NCBI RefSeq assembly: GCF_002094305.1
Contig: NZ_LWTX01000002.1
Location: 310,001 to 374,000, forward strand
Direction of reading: 5' to 3'
From: Prescottella equi
GTDB lineage: Bacteria; Actinomycetota; Actinomycetes; Mycobacteriales; Mycobacteriaceae
Length of the DNA: 64,000 nt
Shown: positions 46,045 through 54,868 of the stretch, piece after piece
Position numbering within the stretch: position 1 is the stretch's first letter
Layout of the letters: each line of letters opens with the position of its first letter
Notes under the pieces: generated by a model
Databases searched by the model: none
Seen by the model: only the letters and a program-made list of their open reading frames with translations
What the model was told of the DNA's origin: nothing
Made by a program: the position numbers and the translations under genes

Positions 46045-47154
46045 TCAGCCCAGCGCCTCCCACCACGGCTTCTGCTCGGGTGGGCGCAACGCGTCGACCC
46101 GCTGACCCACCATCGGGATCGCCATCGCCACCTCCGCGGCGGTCGCCGCGTCGACCAGGCGGGTGATCGGCTCCCCCCACGGATGGAACGCGAGGTTGAA
46201 CGTGGCCCAGTGGATGGGGATCAGCAGCGCCCCGGCCACATCCAGGTGCGTTCGCACCGCCTCCTCGGGGTTCATGTGAATGTCGGGCCAGCGCTCGTCG
46301 TAGGCACCCACCGGCAACAGCGTGACGTCGAACGGCCCGTACGCCCGGCCGAGATCGGCGAAACGCGGCGTGTACCCGGAGTCGCCCCCGAAGAACACCC
46401 GGTGTCGCGGTCCGGCGATCACCCACGACGACCACAGCGTCGTGTCGCGGGCCAACCCACGGCCCGAGAAGTGCCGAGCCTCCGTGCACGTCAGCACCAG
46501 CCCGTTCACCTCGGCCGACTCGTCCCAGTCGAGTTCGACGATGCGGTCGCTCGGGACGTTCCACCGGCGCAGGTGGGCGCCCACCCCGATCGGCACCACG
46601 AAGACCGTGTCCTGCGTGCGTGCGAGCCCGGTGACGGTCGCCTGGTCGAGGTGGTCGTAGTGGTCGTGCGAGATGACGACGGCGTCGATCGGCGGCAGAT
46701 CGGCCAGCGCCATCGGAACCGGATGCATCCGGGCCGGACCGACGACCGCGGACGGTGAGACCCGTTCGCTCCATACGGGATCGGCGAGCACGCGGCGTCC
46801 GTCGATCTCGAGCAGCACGCTCGAGTGACCGAACCAGGTGACGGCCAACTCCCCGGCCTCGGCCGGCGCCAGTGGTGTCGCGAGCGGGATCGCCCGGCGT
46901 GGCCGCCCGACGTCGCCGCGCGTGAGGAACGCCTTGGCGAGGCCGGACTGGGAGCCGGCCGGTAGCGACGAACTGGGGTCGGAGTTGTGAAAACGGCTGT
47001 CGCGGTAACGCGGTGAGGACTCTGCGTACGGCTCGATCGCCGCCCGTGAGGCGCCGAGCGCGGGGAGCGTCCCCCACGCGGCGCGGGCCACCCAGCCGGC
47101 CCCCGCGGCGGCCGCCGCAACCAGCACTCCCCTGCCGATCATCGTCCGCCCCAC
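46045..47154 (-). CDS. Rv0906-like metallo-beta-lactamase-fold hydrolase (NAPE-PLD type)
   Basis: A 369-residue protein. One N-terminal hydrophobic segment (GRGVLVAAAAAGAGWVARAAWG) anchors or exports it. The metal site is complete: SHDHYDHLD, GGDSGYTPRF and IPIHWATF. These are typical of NAPE-PLD/UlaG-like hydrolases, which cut phosphodiester or related bonds. Length and neighbours match M. tuberculosis Rv0906. The stop lies just nine bases from the convergent GH3 stop, and echA6 starts upstream on the same strand with only four bases between. Confidence 0.88.
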   Translation of the reverse strand: MGRTMIGRGVLVAAAAAGAGWVARAAWGTLPALGASRAAIEPYAESSPRYRDSRFHNSDPSSSLPAGSQSGLAKAFLTRGDVGRPRRAIPLATPLAPAEAGELAVTWFGHSSVLLEIDGRRVLADPVWSERVSPSAVVGPARMHPVPMALADLPPIDAVVISHDHYDHLDQATVTGLARTQDTVFVVPIGVGAHLRRWNVPSDRIVELDWDESAEVNGLVLTCTEARHFSGRGLARDTTLWSSWVIAGPRHRVFFGGDSGYTPRFADLGRAYGPFDVTLLPVGAYDERWPDIHMNPEEAVRTHLDVAGALLIPIHWATFNLAFHPWGEPITRLVDAATAAEVAMAIPMVGQRVDALRPPEQKPWWEALG

Positions 47155-47158
47155 TTCC

Positions 47159-47890
47159 CTATCGCCCCCGGAATTCGGGGACGCGCTTCTCGATTCGCGC
47201 GGCTCGCGCCTCCTGCGCGTCTTCGCTGCCCCATGCTGCGTACAGCGCGGCGAGTTGTTCCTCGGTCTGCGGCTCGCGGGTTCCGTCGTCGTTGAAGACG
47301 AGCTTGAGGTGGCGCAGCGACAGCGGAGCGAGCTCCGAGATCGTGCGCGCCCATTCCTGCGCGGTCACGAGGTCACCGAACTTGTTGGCCAGCCCGCGTG
47401 CGAAAGCCTCTTCCGCCGAGATGGTCTCGGCGCCGAGCAGCATGGTCCGGGCCGGGCCGCCGCCGACGAGGGACACCAGACGCCGCACCGTCCACTTGTC
47501 GACGGTGATGCCGAGTTTCGCCGCGGGGACCCCGAACCGCGCCTCGGGGCTCACGACCCGCAGGTCGGCAGCGAGCGCCAACTGAGTGCCGGCGCCGATC
47601 GCGGGCCCGTTGACGGCGGCGATGACCGGAACGGGGATCGAGTCGATCGTGTGCAGCATGCCGAGCAGGTGGTCGGTGAAGCCCTCCGCGTAGACGTCGC
47701 CGGACAGGTCCGCCCCCGCACAGAACGCGGTGCCCTGCCCGGTCAGCACGATCGCGCGCGCCTCGTCCGCGACGGCCTTCTCGAGAGCTTCCCGCAGTTC
47801 GATGCACAATGCAGCGCTGAGGGCGTTGCGCCGCTCCGGACGCTGCAGCTCGAGCGTGACTACGTGGCCGTCACGGCTGGTCCCGATCAT
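47159..47890 (-). CDS. echA6: EchA6-like crotonase lacking catalytic glutamates
   Basis: A 243-residue enoyl-CoA hydratase-fold protein, the same length as M. tuberculosis EchA6 (Rv0905). The oxyanion-hole stretch is kept (FCAGADLSG, NGPAIGAG), but the two usual Glu residues are Gln103 (AGTQLAL) and Ala123 (FGVPAAKLG). EchA6 is likewise non-catalytic and is thought to bind acyl-CoA and feed fatty acids to the mycolate pathway together with MmpL3. Position beside the Rv0906-like gene supports orthology. Confidence 0.88.
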   Translation of the reverse strand: MIGTSRDGHVVTLELQRPERRNALSAALCIELREALEKAVADEARAIVLTGQGTAFCAGADLSGDVYAEGFTDHLLGMLHTIDSIPVPVIAAVNGPAIGAGTQLALAADLRVVSPEARFGVPAAKLGITVDKWTVRRLVSLVGGGPARTMLLGAETISAEEAFARGLANKFGDLVTAQEWARTISELAPLSLRHLKLVFNDDGTREPQTEEQLAALYAAWGSEDAQEARAARIEKRVPEFRGR

Positions 47891-48058
47891 GTGGGTCCAC
47901 TCGCTTTCTCGGGTGCGGGCCCCGTCCCTGCTGACGGCCCCGGCAGATGCGATCCGAACAGTACCTGTAACGCAACATCCACAGACACGCCGAGTTCGGG
48001 GAACAACCGGTACCTCGGCAGCGTTGCGGCAGATTCAGGCTATACAGATCGGAGCAGC

Positions 48059-49129
48059 ATGGACACCGAGCTCGACGTCGTGGTCATCGGGGCCGGGCAA
48101 GCAGGGCTGTCCGCCGCTTACCACCTGCGCCGATCGGGACTCGAGCCGGAGAATCAGTTCGTGGTGCTCGACCATGCGCCCGGTCCGGGCGGGGCGTGGC
48201 AGTTCCGCTGGCCGTCGCTCACCCTGCAGACCGTCAACGGTGTCCACGACCTCCCCGGGATGCCCTTCGCCGAGACGCTCGGTCCCGATGTCGACTCCGT
48301 ACGGGCCGCCGACGCCGTCCCCCACTACTACGGGCTCTACGAGAAACGATTCGAGTTGCCGGTCCACCGCCCGGTACACGTGCCGGTGGTGTGCGATCGC
48401 GGCGAGCGGCTCGCGGTGGAGACGCCGGACGGGACGTATCTGACCCGCGGGCTCGTCAACGCCACCGGCACATGGGAGCGGCCGTTCGTCCCCTCGGTGC
48501 CCGGCGCCGAACGATTCGAGGGACGTCAACTGCACACCCGCGACTATCGCGGCGCCCAGGAATTCGAGGGCCGGCACGTGATCGTGGTCGGCGGCGGCAT
48601 CTCGGCGGTGCAACTGCTCGACGAGATCTCGTGCGTCACGACCACCACATGGGTGACGCGTCGCGAGCCCCGGTTCCGGGAGGAGCCGTTCACGCCCGAG
48701 ATCGGACGCGCGGCCGTCGCCCTCGTCGAGGATCGGGTTCGACGCGGTCTGCCGCCGGGCTCGGTCGTCTCGGTCACCGGGCTGCCGGTCACGCCCGCCA
48801 TCCGGGCCGCGCGCGAACGCGGAGTCCTGCACCGGCTCCCGATGTTCTCCGAGATCACCGAAACCGGCGTCCGCTGGGCCGACGGCACCGAACGACGCGC
48901 CGACGTCATCCTGTGGTGCACGGGTTTTCGGTCGTCGCTCGACCATCTCGCGCCGCTGCGGCTACGCGGTCCCGGCGGAGGCATCACGATGACCGGTCGC
49001 CTGGCGACGCAGGTCGCCGGCGACGCACGCGTGCACCTCGTGGGGTACGGCCCGTCGGCGTCGACGATCGGCGCCAACCGCGCCGGCCGCGCCGCGGCAC
49101 GGGAGTTGACCCAGTTCCTGAAGCAGTGA
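48059..49129 (+). CDS. Flavin-containing monooxygenase-like oxidoreductase (CzcO family)
   Basis: A 356-residue FAD/NADPH protein. Dinucleotide loops are VVIGAGQAGLSAAYHL (FAD, residues ~8-24) and HVIVVGGGISAVQLLDEI (NADPH, ~about 175), with ATGTWERPFVP between and ADVILWCTGFRSSLDHL near the end. Relatives hydroxylate amines or sulfides, or act as oxidoreductases of unknown target. GGAG four bases before the ATG supports the start. It converges with the DUF1254 gene and has its own promoter region of ~170 bases. Confidence 0.9.
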   Translation: MDTELDVVVIGAGQAGLSAAYHLRRSGLEPENQFVVLDHAPGPGGAWQFRWPSLTLQTVNGVHDLPGMPFAETLGPDVDSVRAADAVPHYYGLYEKRFELPVHRPVHVPVVCDRGERLAVETPDGTYLTRGLVNATGTWERPFVPSVPGAERFEGRQLHTRDYRGAQEFEGRHVIVVGGGISAVQLLDEISCVTTTTWVTRREPRFREEPFTPEIGRAAVALVEDRVRRGLPPGSVVSVTGLPVTPAIRAARERGVLHRLPMFSEITETGVRWADGTERRADVILWCTGFRSSLDHLAPLRLRGPGGGITMTGRLATQVAGDARVHLVGYGPSASTIGANRAGRAAARELTQFLKQ

Positions 49130-49135
49130 CGCGGA

Positions 49136-50515
49136 TCAGCCCTGGCCGTCGACCTTCACGATCGGCGGCATCTCGTAGCTGCCGTCCAACACCGCCTTGT
49201 TCGGGATGTACATCCGCAGCAGCGGCCGGAAGGGCCCGGCCGGTGTCGGCAACCAGTTGGCCCGCGCCACCGGATCGGCCGGCTCGGTAGCGCTCAACGT
49301 CAGTGTCAGCGAGCCGTTGTCGTCGTACACGAGCCCCGGCGTGCGGTCGCCGATCGAGTACCGCTCGATCGGGTTCGACACCAGATAGAAGTGCGGCATG
49401 CTGTACATCGTGATCGACCAGAACGCCTCCACCGGTGGTGGCGACGCGAACGTGATCGCGTAGGTGTGCTCCCCGGTGAGCTGCGCGCCCGTCGCATCGG
49501 TGTAGATCTGGCTGTACGCGGCCTCGTAGCCGTGATTACCCCACAAACCGCCCATCGCCGCGGCCGCACGGACGCCGATCGCCTTCCGTCGGTCCTCGAT
49601 GCGCCACTCCGGACTGTCGAGAGTGCCGATCTCGAAGAAGTCGTCGTTGTAGTCGAAGATGTGGAACGCCTGATGCCAGCCGTTGACGACAGTCGCGGCC
49701 GAACCGGACTTCAGCGCCTGTTCGATCCGCGCCCGTCCCTGCGCGGCGCCCTCGACGAGGATCTTCGCCAGTGCCGGATCGGGATTCACGTACGGTGATG
49801 ATCCCGATTCGAGCAAGCCGAGCGGCGCGAAGGCCTGCTGCAGTGCGATGTCCCGGGGTGCCGGAGGGAACGCCTGCAGATAGAGCCGCAGCCTCTCCCA
49901 GAACGCGAGCTCCTCCGGCACCGCCGGATCGGGCTCCGGTAGACCCTCCGGATCCTTGGTCACCAAGGGAGTCAGCCCGATCCGGTCCTGCAGGTCCCGC
50001 ACCCGGTCGATGTCGTCGGGTCCGTCGCACGCCCACCTGCCGACGATGGACACGATGCGCGTCGAGCAGTGCACCGCCGTCGCATCGGACGGCAACTCGC
50101 CCGGCCATCCCGGTGGAACCAGAACGTAGCGACCAGCTTTCGTTCCGGTTGCCCGCTTCCCGATGTAAGCGAAGTTGTTGGTCCACGCGTCCACGAACTG
50201 CAGCACGAAGTACGCATCCGCAGTGTCGGGCACGTCGAGGATCAGCGGACCGACGCTCAGATCGAGTTGCGCCATCGAGTAGATGGTGTCGTTGTTGATC
50301 GAGACGAACGTGTCGTCCGGACCCGCGAGCCCGTCGGCGTGGCTGAACGAATTGAACGGCGCCGCAGAATTCGCCCCGACTCCGGTGGTCACGAAACGTT
50401 CCACCTGAGACAGATTGAAGACCGGAGCGAATCCGTAAACGAACGCGCTCACGGCCGATTCGACAGTGACTGCCGAATCCGAACCTACTGCCGAATCTCC
50501 ACTCGGGTGGGTCAT
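49136..50515 (-). CDS. DUF1254/DUF1214 protein
   Basis: A 459-residue protein with the DUF1254 domain first (FVYGFAPVFNLSQVERF, VSINNDTIYSMAQLDLSVGPLILDVPD) and DUF1214 last (AFWSITMYSMPHFYLVSNPIERYSIGDRTPGL, then GSLTLTL and NWLPTPAGPFRPLLRMY). No signal peptide is obvious, unlike many homologues. The family is widespread in actinobacteria and its biochemical role is not established. It seems to be monocistronic. Confidence 0.88.
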   Translation of the reverse strand: MTHPSGDSAVGSDSAVTVESAVSAFVYGFAPVFNLSQVERFVTTGVGANSAAPFNSFSHADGLAGPDDTFVSINNDTIYSMAQLDLSVGPLILDVPDTADAYFVLQFVDAWTNNFAYIGKRATGTKAGRYVLVPPGWPGELPSDATAVHCSTRIVSIVGRWACDGPDDIDRVRDLQDRIGLTPLVTKDPEGLPEPDPAVPEELAFWERLRLYLQAFPPAPRDIALQQAFAPLGLLESGSSPYVNPDPALAKILVEGAAQGRARIEQALKSGSAATVVNGWHQAFHIFDYNDDFFEIGTLDSPEWRIEDRRKAIGVRAAAAMGGLWGNHGYEAAYSQIYTDATGAQLTGEHTYAITFASPPPVEAFWSITMYSMPHFYLVSNPIERYSIGDRTPGLVYDDNGSLTLTLSATEPADPVARANWLPTPAGPFRPLLRMYIPNKAVLDGSYEMPPIVKVDGQG

Positions 50516-50583
50516 GCGGCCATTTCACCATCACGACCGGACCCGCGCTCGCGATACGGAAAGATTCGGTTCATCATGGTCTG

Positions 50584-51063
50584 GTGACCGATCTTCCCGA
50601 GTGGGCATCCGCCCTCGATCTCGCCCCTCACCCCGAGGGCGGCTGGTATTGCGAAACCTGGCGGAGCGACATCGAGTTACCCGGCGTGGCGCTGCCGAAC
50701 ATGTTCGGTGGGGCACGCTCGGCGGGGACCGCGATCCTGTTCCTGCTCGAACCCGGGCAGCAGTCCGCGTGGCACACGGTGCGCGGCACGGAGATCTGGT
50801 TGTACCACCGCGGCAGCCCGATACTGCTCGAGATCGGCGGCGACGGCGACAACCCGGACGCGATCACGACACACGTAGTTGGACCGGACATTTCGGCCGG
50901 CCAGACGCCGCAGGTGGTCGTGCCGCCCTGCGCGTGGCAGCGAGCGCGGCCGATGGAGGACGAGGCCGGTCTCGTCAGCTGCATCGTGGTCCCCGGCTTC
51001 GACTTCGCAGACTTCCGCGTCGAAGGCCAGGAGTATCCGATGCCGTCGCCGGCGCAGTTCTGA
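50584..51063 (+). CDS. Cupin protein (DUF985)
   Basis: A 159-residue single-domain cupin. DUF985 hallmarks are LAPHPEGGWYCETWRS at the start, SAWHTVRGTEIWLYHRGSPI in the first cupin motif and VPPCAWQRARP in the second. The His and Glu in that first motif could hold a metal. GTG is the only suitable start; just 68 bases separate it from the divergent DUF1254 gene. A strong hairpin follows. Confidence 0.9.
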   Translation: MTDLPEWASALDLAPHPEGGWYCETWRSDIELPGVALPNMFGGARSAGTAILFLLEPGQQSAWHTVRGTEIWLYHRGSPILLEIGGDGDNPDAITTHVVGPDISAGQTPQVVVPPCAWQRARPMEDEAGLVSCIVVPGFDFADFRVEGQEYPMPSPAQF

Positions 51064-51079
51064 GGGTGTCGGAACACCA

Positions 51080-51118
51080 CCCCCCACAGGAGGACGTCGC
51101 TCGATCTCCTGTGGGGGG
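51080..51118. terminator. Hairpin terminator between convergent genes
   Basis: 13-bp perfect stem CCCCCCACAGGAG / CTCCTGTGGGGGG with a 13-base loop; it separates the cupin gene from the lumazine synthase gene. Confidence 0.75.
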
Positions 51119-51189
51119 CTCGACGACAATCCTGGCGACGAGCCGGCCGCCGAGGTGCGGGCCGAACCCGCCGGCAGCGCCGTCTCCGG

Positions 51190-51627
51190 CTATCCGATCG
51201 CGGCGAGCCCGGCAAGAGTCGCCGAGCAGGCGTTCGCGACCTCCTGGCCCTTCTTGTCGAAGTGCGCGGTGAAGAACGCGTCGTGATCGAGATGCTCGTG
51301 GAAGTGATGCGGAGTGAGCACCGCGGAAAACACCGGCACGTCGGTGTCGAGCTGGACACGCATGAGACCGTCGATCACCGCGGATGCGACGAACTCGTGA
51401 CGGTAGATACCACCGTCGACCACCAGACCGGCCGCAACCACCGCAGCGAAGCGCCCGGTGCGCGCGAGTCGCTGGGCATGCAGGGGGATCTCGAACGCCC
51501 CGGGCGTCTCGAAGAACTCGATCCCGGCCGGGTCGTGCCCCAACTCGCTCCACCGCGCCACGAAAGCGTCACGTGCGCGGTCGACGATGGACCGATGCCA
51601 AGTGGACTGGACAAACGCGATGTTCAT
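51190..51627 (-). CDS. ribH: 6,7-dimethyl-8-ribityllumazine synthase, RibH2 type
   Basis: A 145-residue riboflavin-pathway enzyme that joins 5-amino-6-ribitylaminouracil with dihydroxybutanone phosphate. Motifs [30 protein letters not shown] and [11 protein letters not shown] are those of the RibH2 (type II) lumazine synthases known from Brucella and Mesorhizobium, rather than the icosahedral type I enzyme. The gene is alone, away from ribD/E/A, so it is probably a second synthase. The ATG at [10 protein letters not shown] is chosen; an upstream in-frame start would overlap the divergent LexA box. Confidence 0.9.
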   Translation of the reverse strand: MNIAFVQSTWHRSIVDRARDAFVARWSELGHDPAGIEFFETPGAFEIPLHAQRLARTGRFAAVVAAGLVVDGGIYRHEFVASAVIDGLMRVQLDTDVPVFSAVLTPHHFHEHLDHDAFFTAHFDKKGQEVANACSATLAGLAAIG

Positions 51628-51710
51628 ACCCGCGATCCTAGGCTCTCGGGTCCCGTGGTCAGCCTCGGCGGGCGATTCGAGCGGACGGAAGACCCGAAAG
51701 CGCTGCACCC

Positions 51711-51739
51711 TTGACTCGAACATCAGTTCGAACTAGGCT
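51711..51739 (+). promoter_or_regulatory. Promoter with LexA (SOS) box, leaderless transcript
   Basis: TTGACT (51711-51716) and TAGGCT (51734-51739) are spaced by 17 bases. Inside them 51716-51731 reads TCGAACATCAGTTCGA, a match to the actinobacterial SOS box with both GAAC and GTTC cores. The expected transcription start falls at about 51746, the first base of the next ATG, so the mRNA should be leaderless and DNA-damage inducible. Confidence 0.85.
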
Positions 51740-51745
51740 CGTGTC

Positions 51746-53047
51746 ATGAATCCGGGGGGACTCAACAATTCGGGCATCGCGGCCACCGCGCTGCAGCCTG
51801 CCGAGGTGCGTCGACTCGTCGAACCCGACCTCGTGCGGTCGGTGATCGAGGTGTCTCGCGAGATCGAACGTCTGGAGGCTCTCAGGGCCGTCGCGGTCGC
51901 CGAAATCGATGAGCGCGCAGTCTCGTTCGACACCCTCGGATTTCGCAGTGTCAAGCAGTGGTTGGCTGCGAACACGTTGCTGGAGGTACCGGCTGCCGCA
52001 CGGATCCTCGCATTGGGCCGGATGCTGAGCCGACAGCCCGAGATCGCCGACGCCTTCAACGCCGGCGATATTTCCGCCGAGCACGCGGCGTTGATCGGGA
52101 AGTTCTGCGAGACCCCGCCGCGCGGCATGCCGAACGAAGCGCTTGGTTCGTGCCGGAAGGTGTTGCTGGACGCCGCGTCCGGTCCCGCCGCGACCACCAC
52201 GACCGTCCGCACCTGCATCTCCCGGCTCGAGCGGATCTTCGAATCCGACGAACTCCCACCCAGCGAAGACACCGAACGCAACGAATTCCACGCCTCGAAA
52301 ACCCTGAACGGACGCGTCGCGGTCAAGGGTGACCTCGACGCCGTCACCGGCGAAATGCTCCTGACCGCACTCTCCGCGCTGACCAAACCACGGAATCTTC
52401 TCGACGACCCGGCCGAGAAACGCCCTCCGACGCGGCAGCGAGCCGATGCGTTCGCGGAGATCCTGCGCCGCTACCTCGACTCCGGCGAAGCACCCGTCGA
52501 GGGCGGCGAGCGGCCCCACCTGTCACTCCATGTGAACGCCAGCGACCTCGCCCGCAGCGAGTCGGCTAACGAGTGGGTGAATCCAGACGGCGAGTCGGAC
52601 CTGTTCGGCGACAACGACATCGCACGCCTGCCCCACACGGGGCCACTGTCCATCGCCACCGCGCGACGGCTCGCCTGCGACTGTCACCTCACCCCCATCG
52701 TCATGGACGACGGTGTCCCGCTCAACCTCGGCCGCACCAGCAGAACCGTGTCGAAGAAGCAGCGCCGGGCGTTGATCGCCCGCGACCACGGCTGCGCCTT
52801 CCCCGGCTGCGGCACACCGCCCGCACACTGCGAAGGCCACCACATCAAGCATTGGGCCGACGGCGGCCCCACCGACCTCGACAACCTCGTCCTACTCTGC
52901 CGCTACCACCACACCTTGCTGCACCACTCCCACTGGGACGTGGAAATCGGCGTCGACAGAAAGCCGTGGTTCACACCACCATCCACCGTGGCCCCCTACA
53001 AGAAACCCATCCCCGCCCACAACCGGGCGGGACCACACGCCGCATGA
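51746..53047 (+). CDS. DUF222 / HNH endonuclease protein of the 13E12 type
   Basis: A 433-residue protein. The N-terminal DUF222 domain (~20-300) is followed by an HNH nuclease (~330-400) with CAFPGCGTPPAHCEGHHIKHWADGGPTDLDNLVLLCRYHH: a zinc knuckle plus the catalytic HH and final His. It matches the mycobacterial REP13E12 family, members of which carry SOS boxes. It may nick DNA during damage or recombination; exact role unknown. No repeats or transposase surround it. The ATG is fixed by the leaderless promoter geometry. Confidence 0.9.
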   Translation: MNPGGLNNSGIAATALQPAEVRRLVEPDLVRSVIEVSREIERLEALRAVAVAEIDERAVSFDTLGFRSVKQWLAANTLLEVPAAARILALGRMLSRQPEIADAFNAGDISAEHAALIGKFCETPPRGMPNEALGSCRKVLLDAASGPAATTTTVRTCISRLERIFESDELPPSEDTERNEFHASKTLNGRVAVKGDLDAVTGEMLLTALSALTKPRNLLDDPAEKRPPTRQRADAFAEILRRYLDSGEAPVEGGERPHLSLHVNASDLARSESANEWVNPDGESDLFGDNDIARLPHTGPLSIATARRLACDCHLTPIVMDDGVPLNLGRTSRTVSKKQRRALIARDHGCAFPGCGTPPAHCEGHHIKHWADGGPTDLDNLVLLCRYHHTLLHHSHWDVEIGVDRKPWFTPPSTVAPYKKPIPAHNRAGPHAA

Positions 53048-53135
53048 CGCTGCAGCCGACACCCCCTGGGGAAGGGGTGCCGGCCAAAGCGTGCCGGTCA
53101 AGCCCGCGACGGAGGCGCGCCGCGACCCCCGCAGG

Positions 53136-53729
53136 TCACGACTCGGCGAGCGCCGCCAGCCACAAGCGGATCGTCACCCGAAAGCGTTGGGTGCTCGGCG
53201 TCGATCCGCCGGCGAGCACCGACCGAGACCCGTACACGGAGTCGAACACCAACCCCTCCAGCAAGCTGATCAGGTCGTGCGCCGCCGAGTCCGGATCGCT
53301 TGCACCGAGCGCCTCCAGCAACCCGGTCGCCTTCTCCACCGAGAAGAGGCAGCCCGCGAGCGCGGGGCGAAGCTCCTCGTCATCGGCGGCATCGACAGCC
53401 AGGGCGTAACGCGCCAGCACATCCCGTCGCCGACCGGTCAGCAGCAACACGATCTGGTCGGCCATGAGATCAGCGGCGCCCTCGACCGAGACGCCGCCGA
53501 CGCCCGCGCCGTACGCCTCGGCGAACGCAGCCCGCGACCGCTCGGTCAGGCGTCGAACCGCGGCACCCACCAGCGCGTCGCGCGTCCGGAAGTAGTACGA
53601 CGTCGACCCTTTCGCCAGGCTCAGACGTCGATCGATCGCCTGATGGGTGACGGCGTGGTTGCCGCCCTCTGCGGCGAGATCGAGAGCGGCCTCGCAAATC
53701 GATTCGCGCCGCGACGGACGGTGACTCAT
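53136..53729 (-). CDS. TetR family regulator
   Basis: A 197-residue regulator. The helix-turn-helix reads SICEAALDLAAEGGNHAVTHQAIDRRLSLAKGSTSYYFRTRDALVGA; the C-terminal region is the usual all-helical effector domain. It diverges from zapE, and a palindrome lies between their starts, close to both. The ATG at MSHRPSRRES is chosen; the longer frame would cover that operator. The transcript may be leaderless. Confidence 0.88.
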   Translation of the reverse strand: MSHRPSRRESICEAALDLAAEGGNHAVTHQAIDRRLSLAKGSTSYYFRTRDALVGAAVRRLTERSRAAFAEAYGAGVGGVSVEGAADLMADQIVLLLTGRRRDVLARYALAVDAADDEELRPALAGCLFSVEKATGLLEALGASDPDSAAHDLISLLEGLVFDSVYGSRSVLAGGSTPSTQRFRVTIRLWLAALAES

Positions 53730-53744
53730 GCCTCGATATTGCCA

Positions 53745-53764
53745 GACTCTACGATGATAGAGTC
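53745..53764. promoter_or_regulatory. TetR-type operator between TetR and zapE
   Basis: GACTCTACGA / TGATAGAGTC are adjacent half-sites matching at eight of ten positions, 15 bases from the regulator start and 5 from the zapE start. Binding would occlude both promoters. Confidence 0.65.
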
Positions 53765-53769
53765 CAGGC

Positions 53770-54792
53770 ATGCGATGGCCGAGACGCTCGTCCCGCTCGA
53801 CGACACTGCGGGTACCCGTCGAAGCATTCGACGACGCGGCGTACCGGCAGGGCTACACGATCGACTCCGCCCAGCGGCAGGCAATCTCTCGACTGTGCGA
53901 AACGGCCGGCCGCGGCGTCTACCTGTGGGGTCCGGTCGGCCGAGGCAAGAGTTGGCTCATGGCAACTTATTTCGCGGCGTTGCCCACCACCTGCAAGAGA
54001 CGTGTGCACTTCCACGAGTTCTTCCGTGAACTGCATGCCGCGATTCGTCGACACCGGAACGATCTGGATGCGGCGCTCGACACCATCCTCGATGGCGTCC
54101 ATGTGCTGTGCTTCGACGAGTTCCACGTCCACGACGTCGCCGACGCGAAGTTCGTCGAACGTCTCCTCCCGGCCCTCTTCGCCCGGAACATCGCCCTCGT
54201 CGTGACCTCGAACTATCCCCCGCCCCGCCTACTGCCGAATCCCCTGTTCCACGACATCTTCGTGCCGACGATCGAGTTGATCGAGCAGTCGCTGGATGTT
54301 GTCGCCGTCGATGGGCCGCGGGACTATCGAGCCACGTCGGATCACCTCTCCGGCTTCGCGTCGGGCCGATGGGTGGTGCGCGGCGCCACCGACCCACTGG
54401 CCGCGCTGGGGCTCGAGCCCCCGGCACCGGACGAACGGTCCACGCTGATTCCGCGCGGACATCCGCTGGTCGCACTGCGCGCGGAGGCTCACTGCCTGTG
54501 GTTCGACTTCGACGACCTGTGCGAGCGCACCACCGCGCCGGCGGACTACCTGAAGCTTGCCGCGGAGTTCGACCGATGGGTCGTCAGTGGCATTCCCGAT
54601 CTGGCGCATGCGGGTCGCGAAGCGGCGCAACGGTTCGCGAACCTGATCGACGTCCTGTACGACCGGGACGTCGAAACCACGTTCGTGGCCGACCTACCCA
54701 TGGAAGCGCTCGTGGCCGAGGGACGCCGTCCGGTCGACATCGACCGAATCATGAGCAGACTCGGGCAGCTGCAACGAGTCGGTACCGCCTGA
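53770..54792 (+). CDS. zapE: AFG1-like ATPase, cell-division protein ZapE
   Basis: A 340-residue P-loop ATPase. Walker A is GPVGRGKS (54-61) and Walker B is LCFDEFHV (Asp116, Glu117); later VVTSNYPPPRLLPNPLFHDIFVP is the sensor-1 region of AFG1/ZapE proteins. In E. coli, ZapE binds FtsZ during division under stress. The start is almost on top of the TetR operator, with no room for a ribosome site, so leaderless translation is likely. Confidence 0.92.
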   Translation: MRWPRRSSRSTTLRVPVEAFDDAAYRQGYTIDSAQRQAISRLCETAGRGVYLWGPVGRGKSWLMATYFAALPTTCKRRVHFHEFFRELHAAIRRHRNDLDAALDTILDGVHVLCFDEFHVHDVADAKFVERLLPALFARNIALVVTSNYPPPRLLPNPLFHDIFVPTIELIEQSLDVVAVDGPRDYRATSDHLSGFASGRWVVRGATDPLAALGLEPPAPDERSTLIPRGHPLVALRAEAHCLWFDFDDLCERTTAPADYLKLAAEFDRWVVSGIPDLAHAGREAAQRFANLIDVLYDRDVETTFVADLPMEALVAEGRRPVDIDRIMSRLGQLQRVGTA

Positions 54793-54812
54793 GCGAAACG
54801 AGACTCGAAACA

Positions 54813-54851
54813 CGGAAGGCGCAGCCGGCCAGTGGTCGGCTGCGCCTTCCG
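54813..54851. terminator. Bidirectional hairpin terminator
   Basis: Perfect 15-bp stem CGGAAGGCGCAGCCG / CGGCTGCGCCTTCCG with a nine-base loop, between convergent zapE and MFS genes. Confidence 0.85.
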
Positions 54852-54868
54852 CGAGAACGGAGCCCTCG

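Noticed and set aside
53058-53080. Hairpin after the DUF222-HNH gene as terminator
   Set aside because: Stem is only about six base pairs and is expected by chance in such GC-rich sequence.
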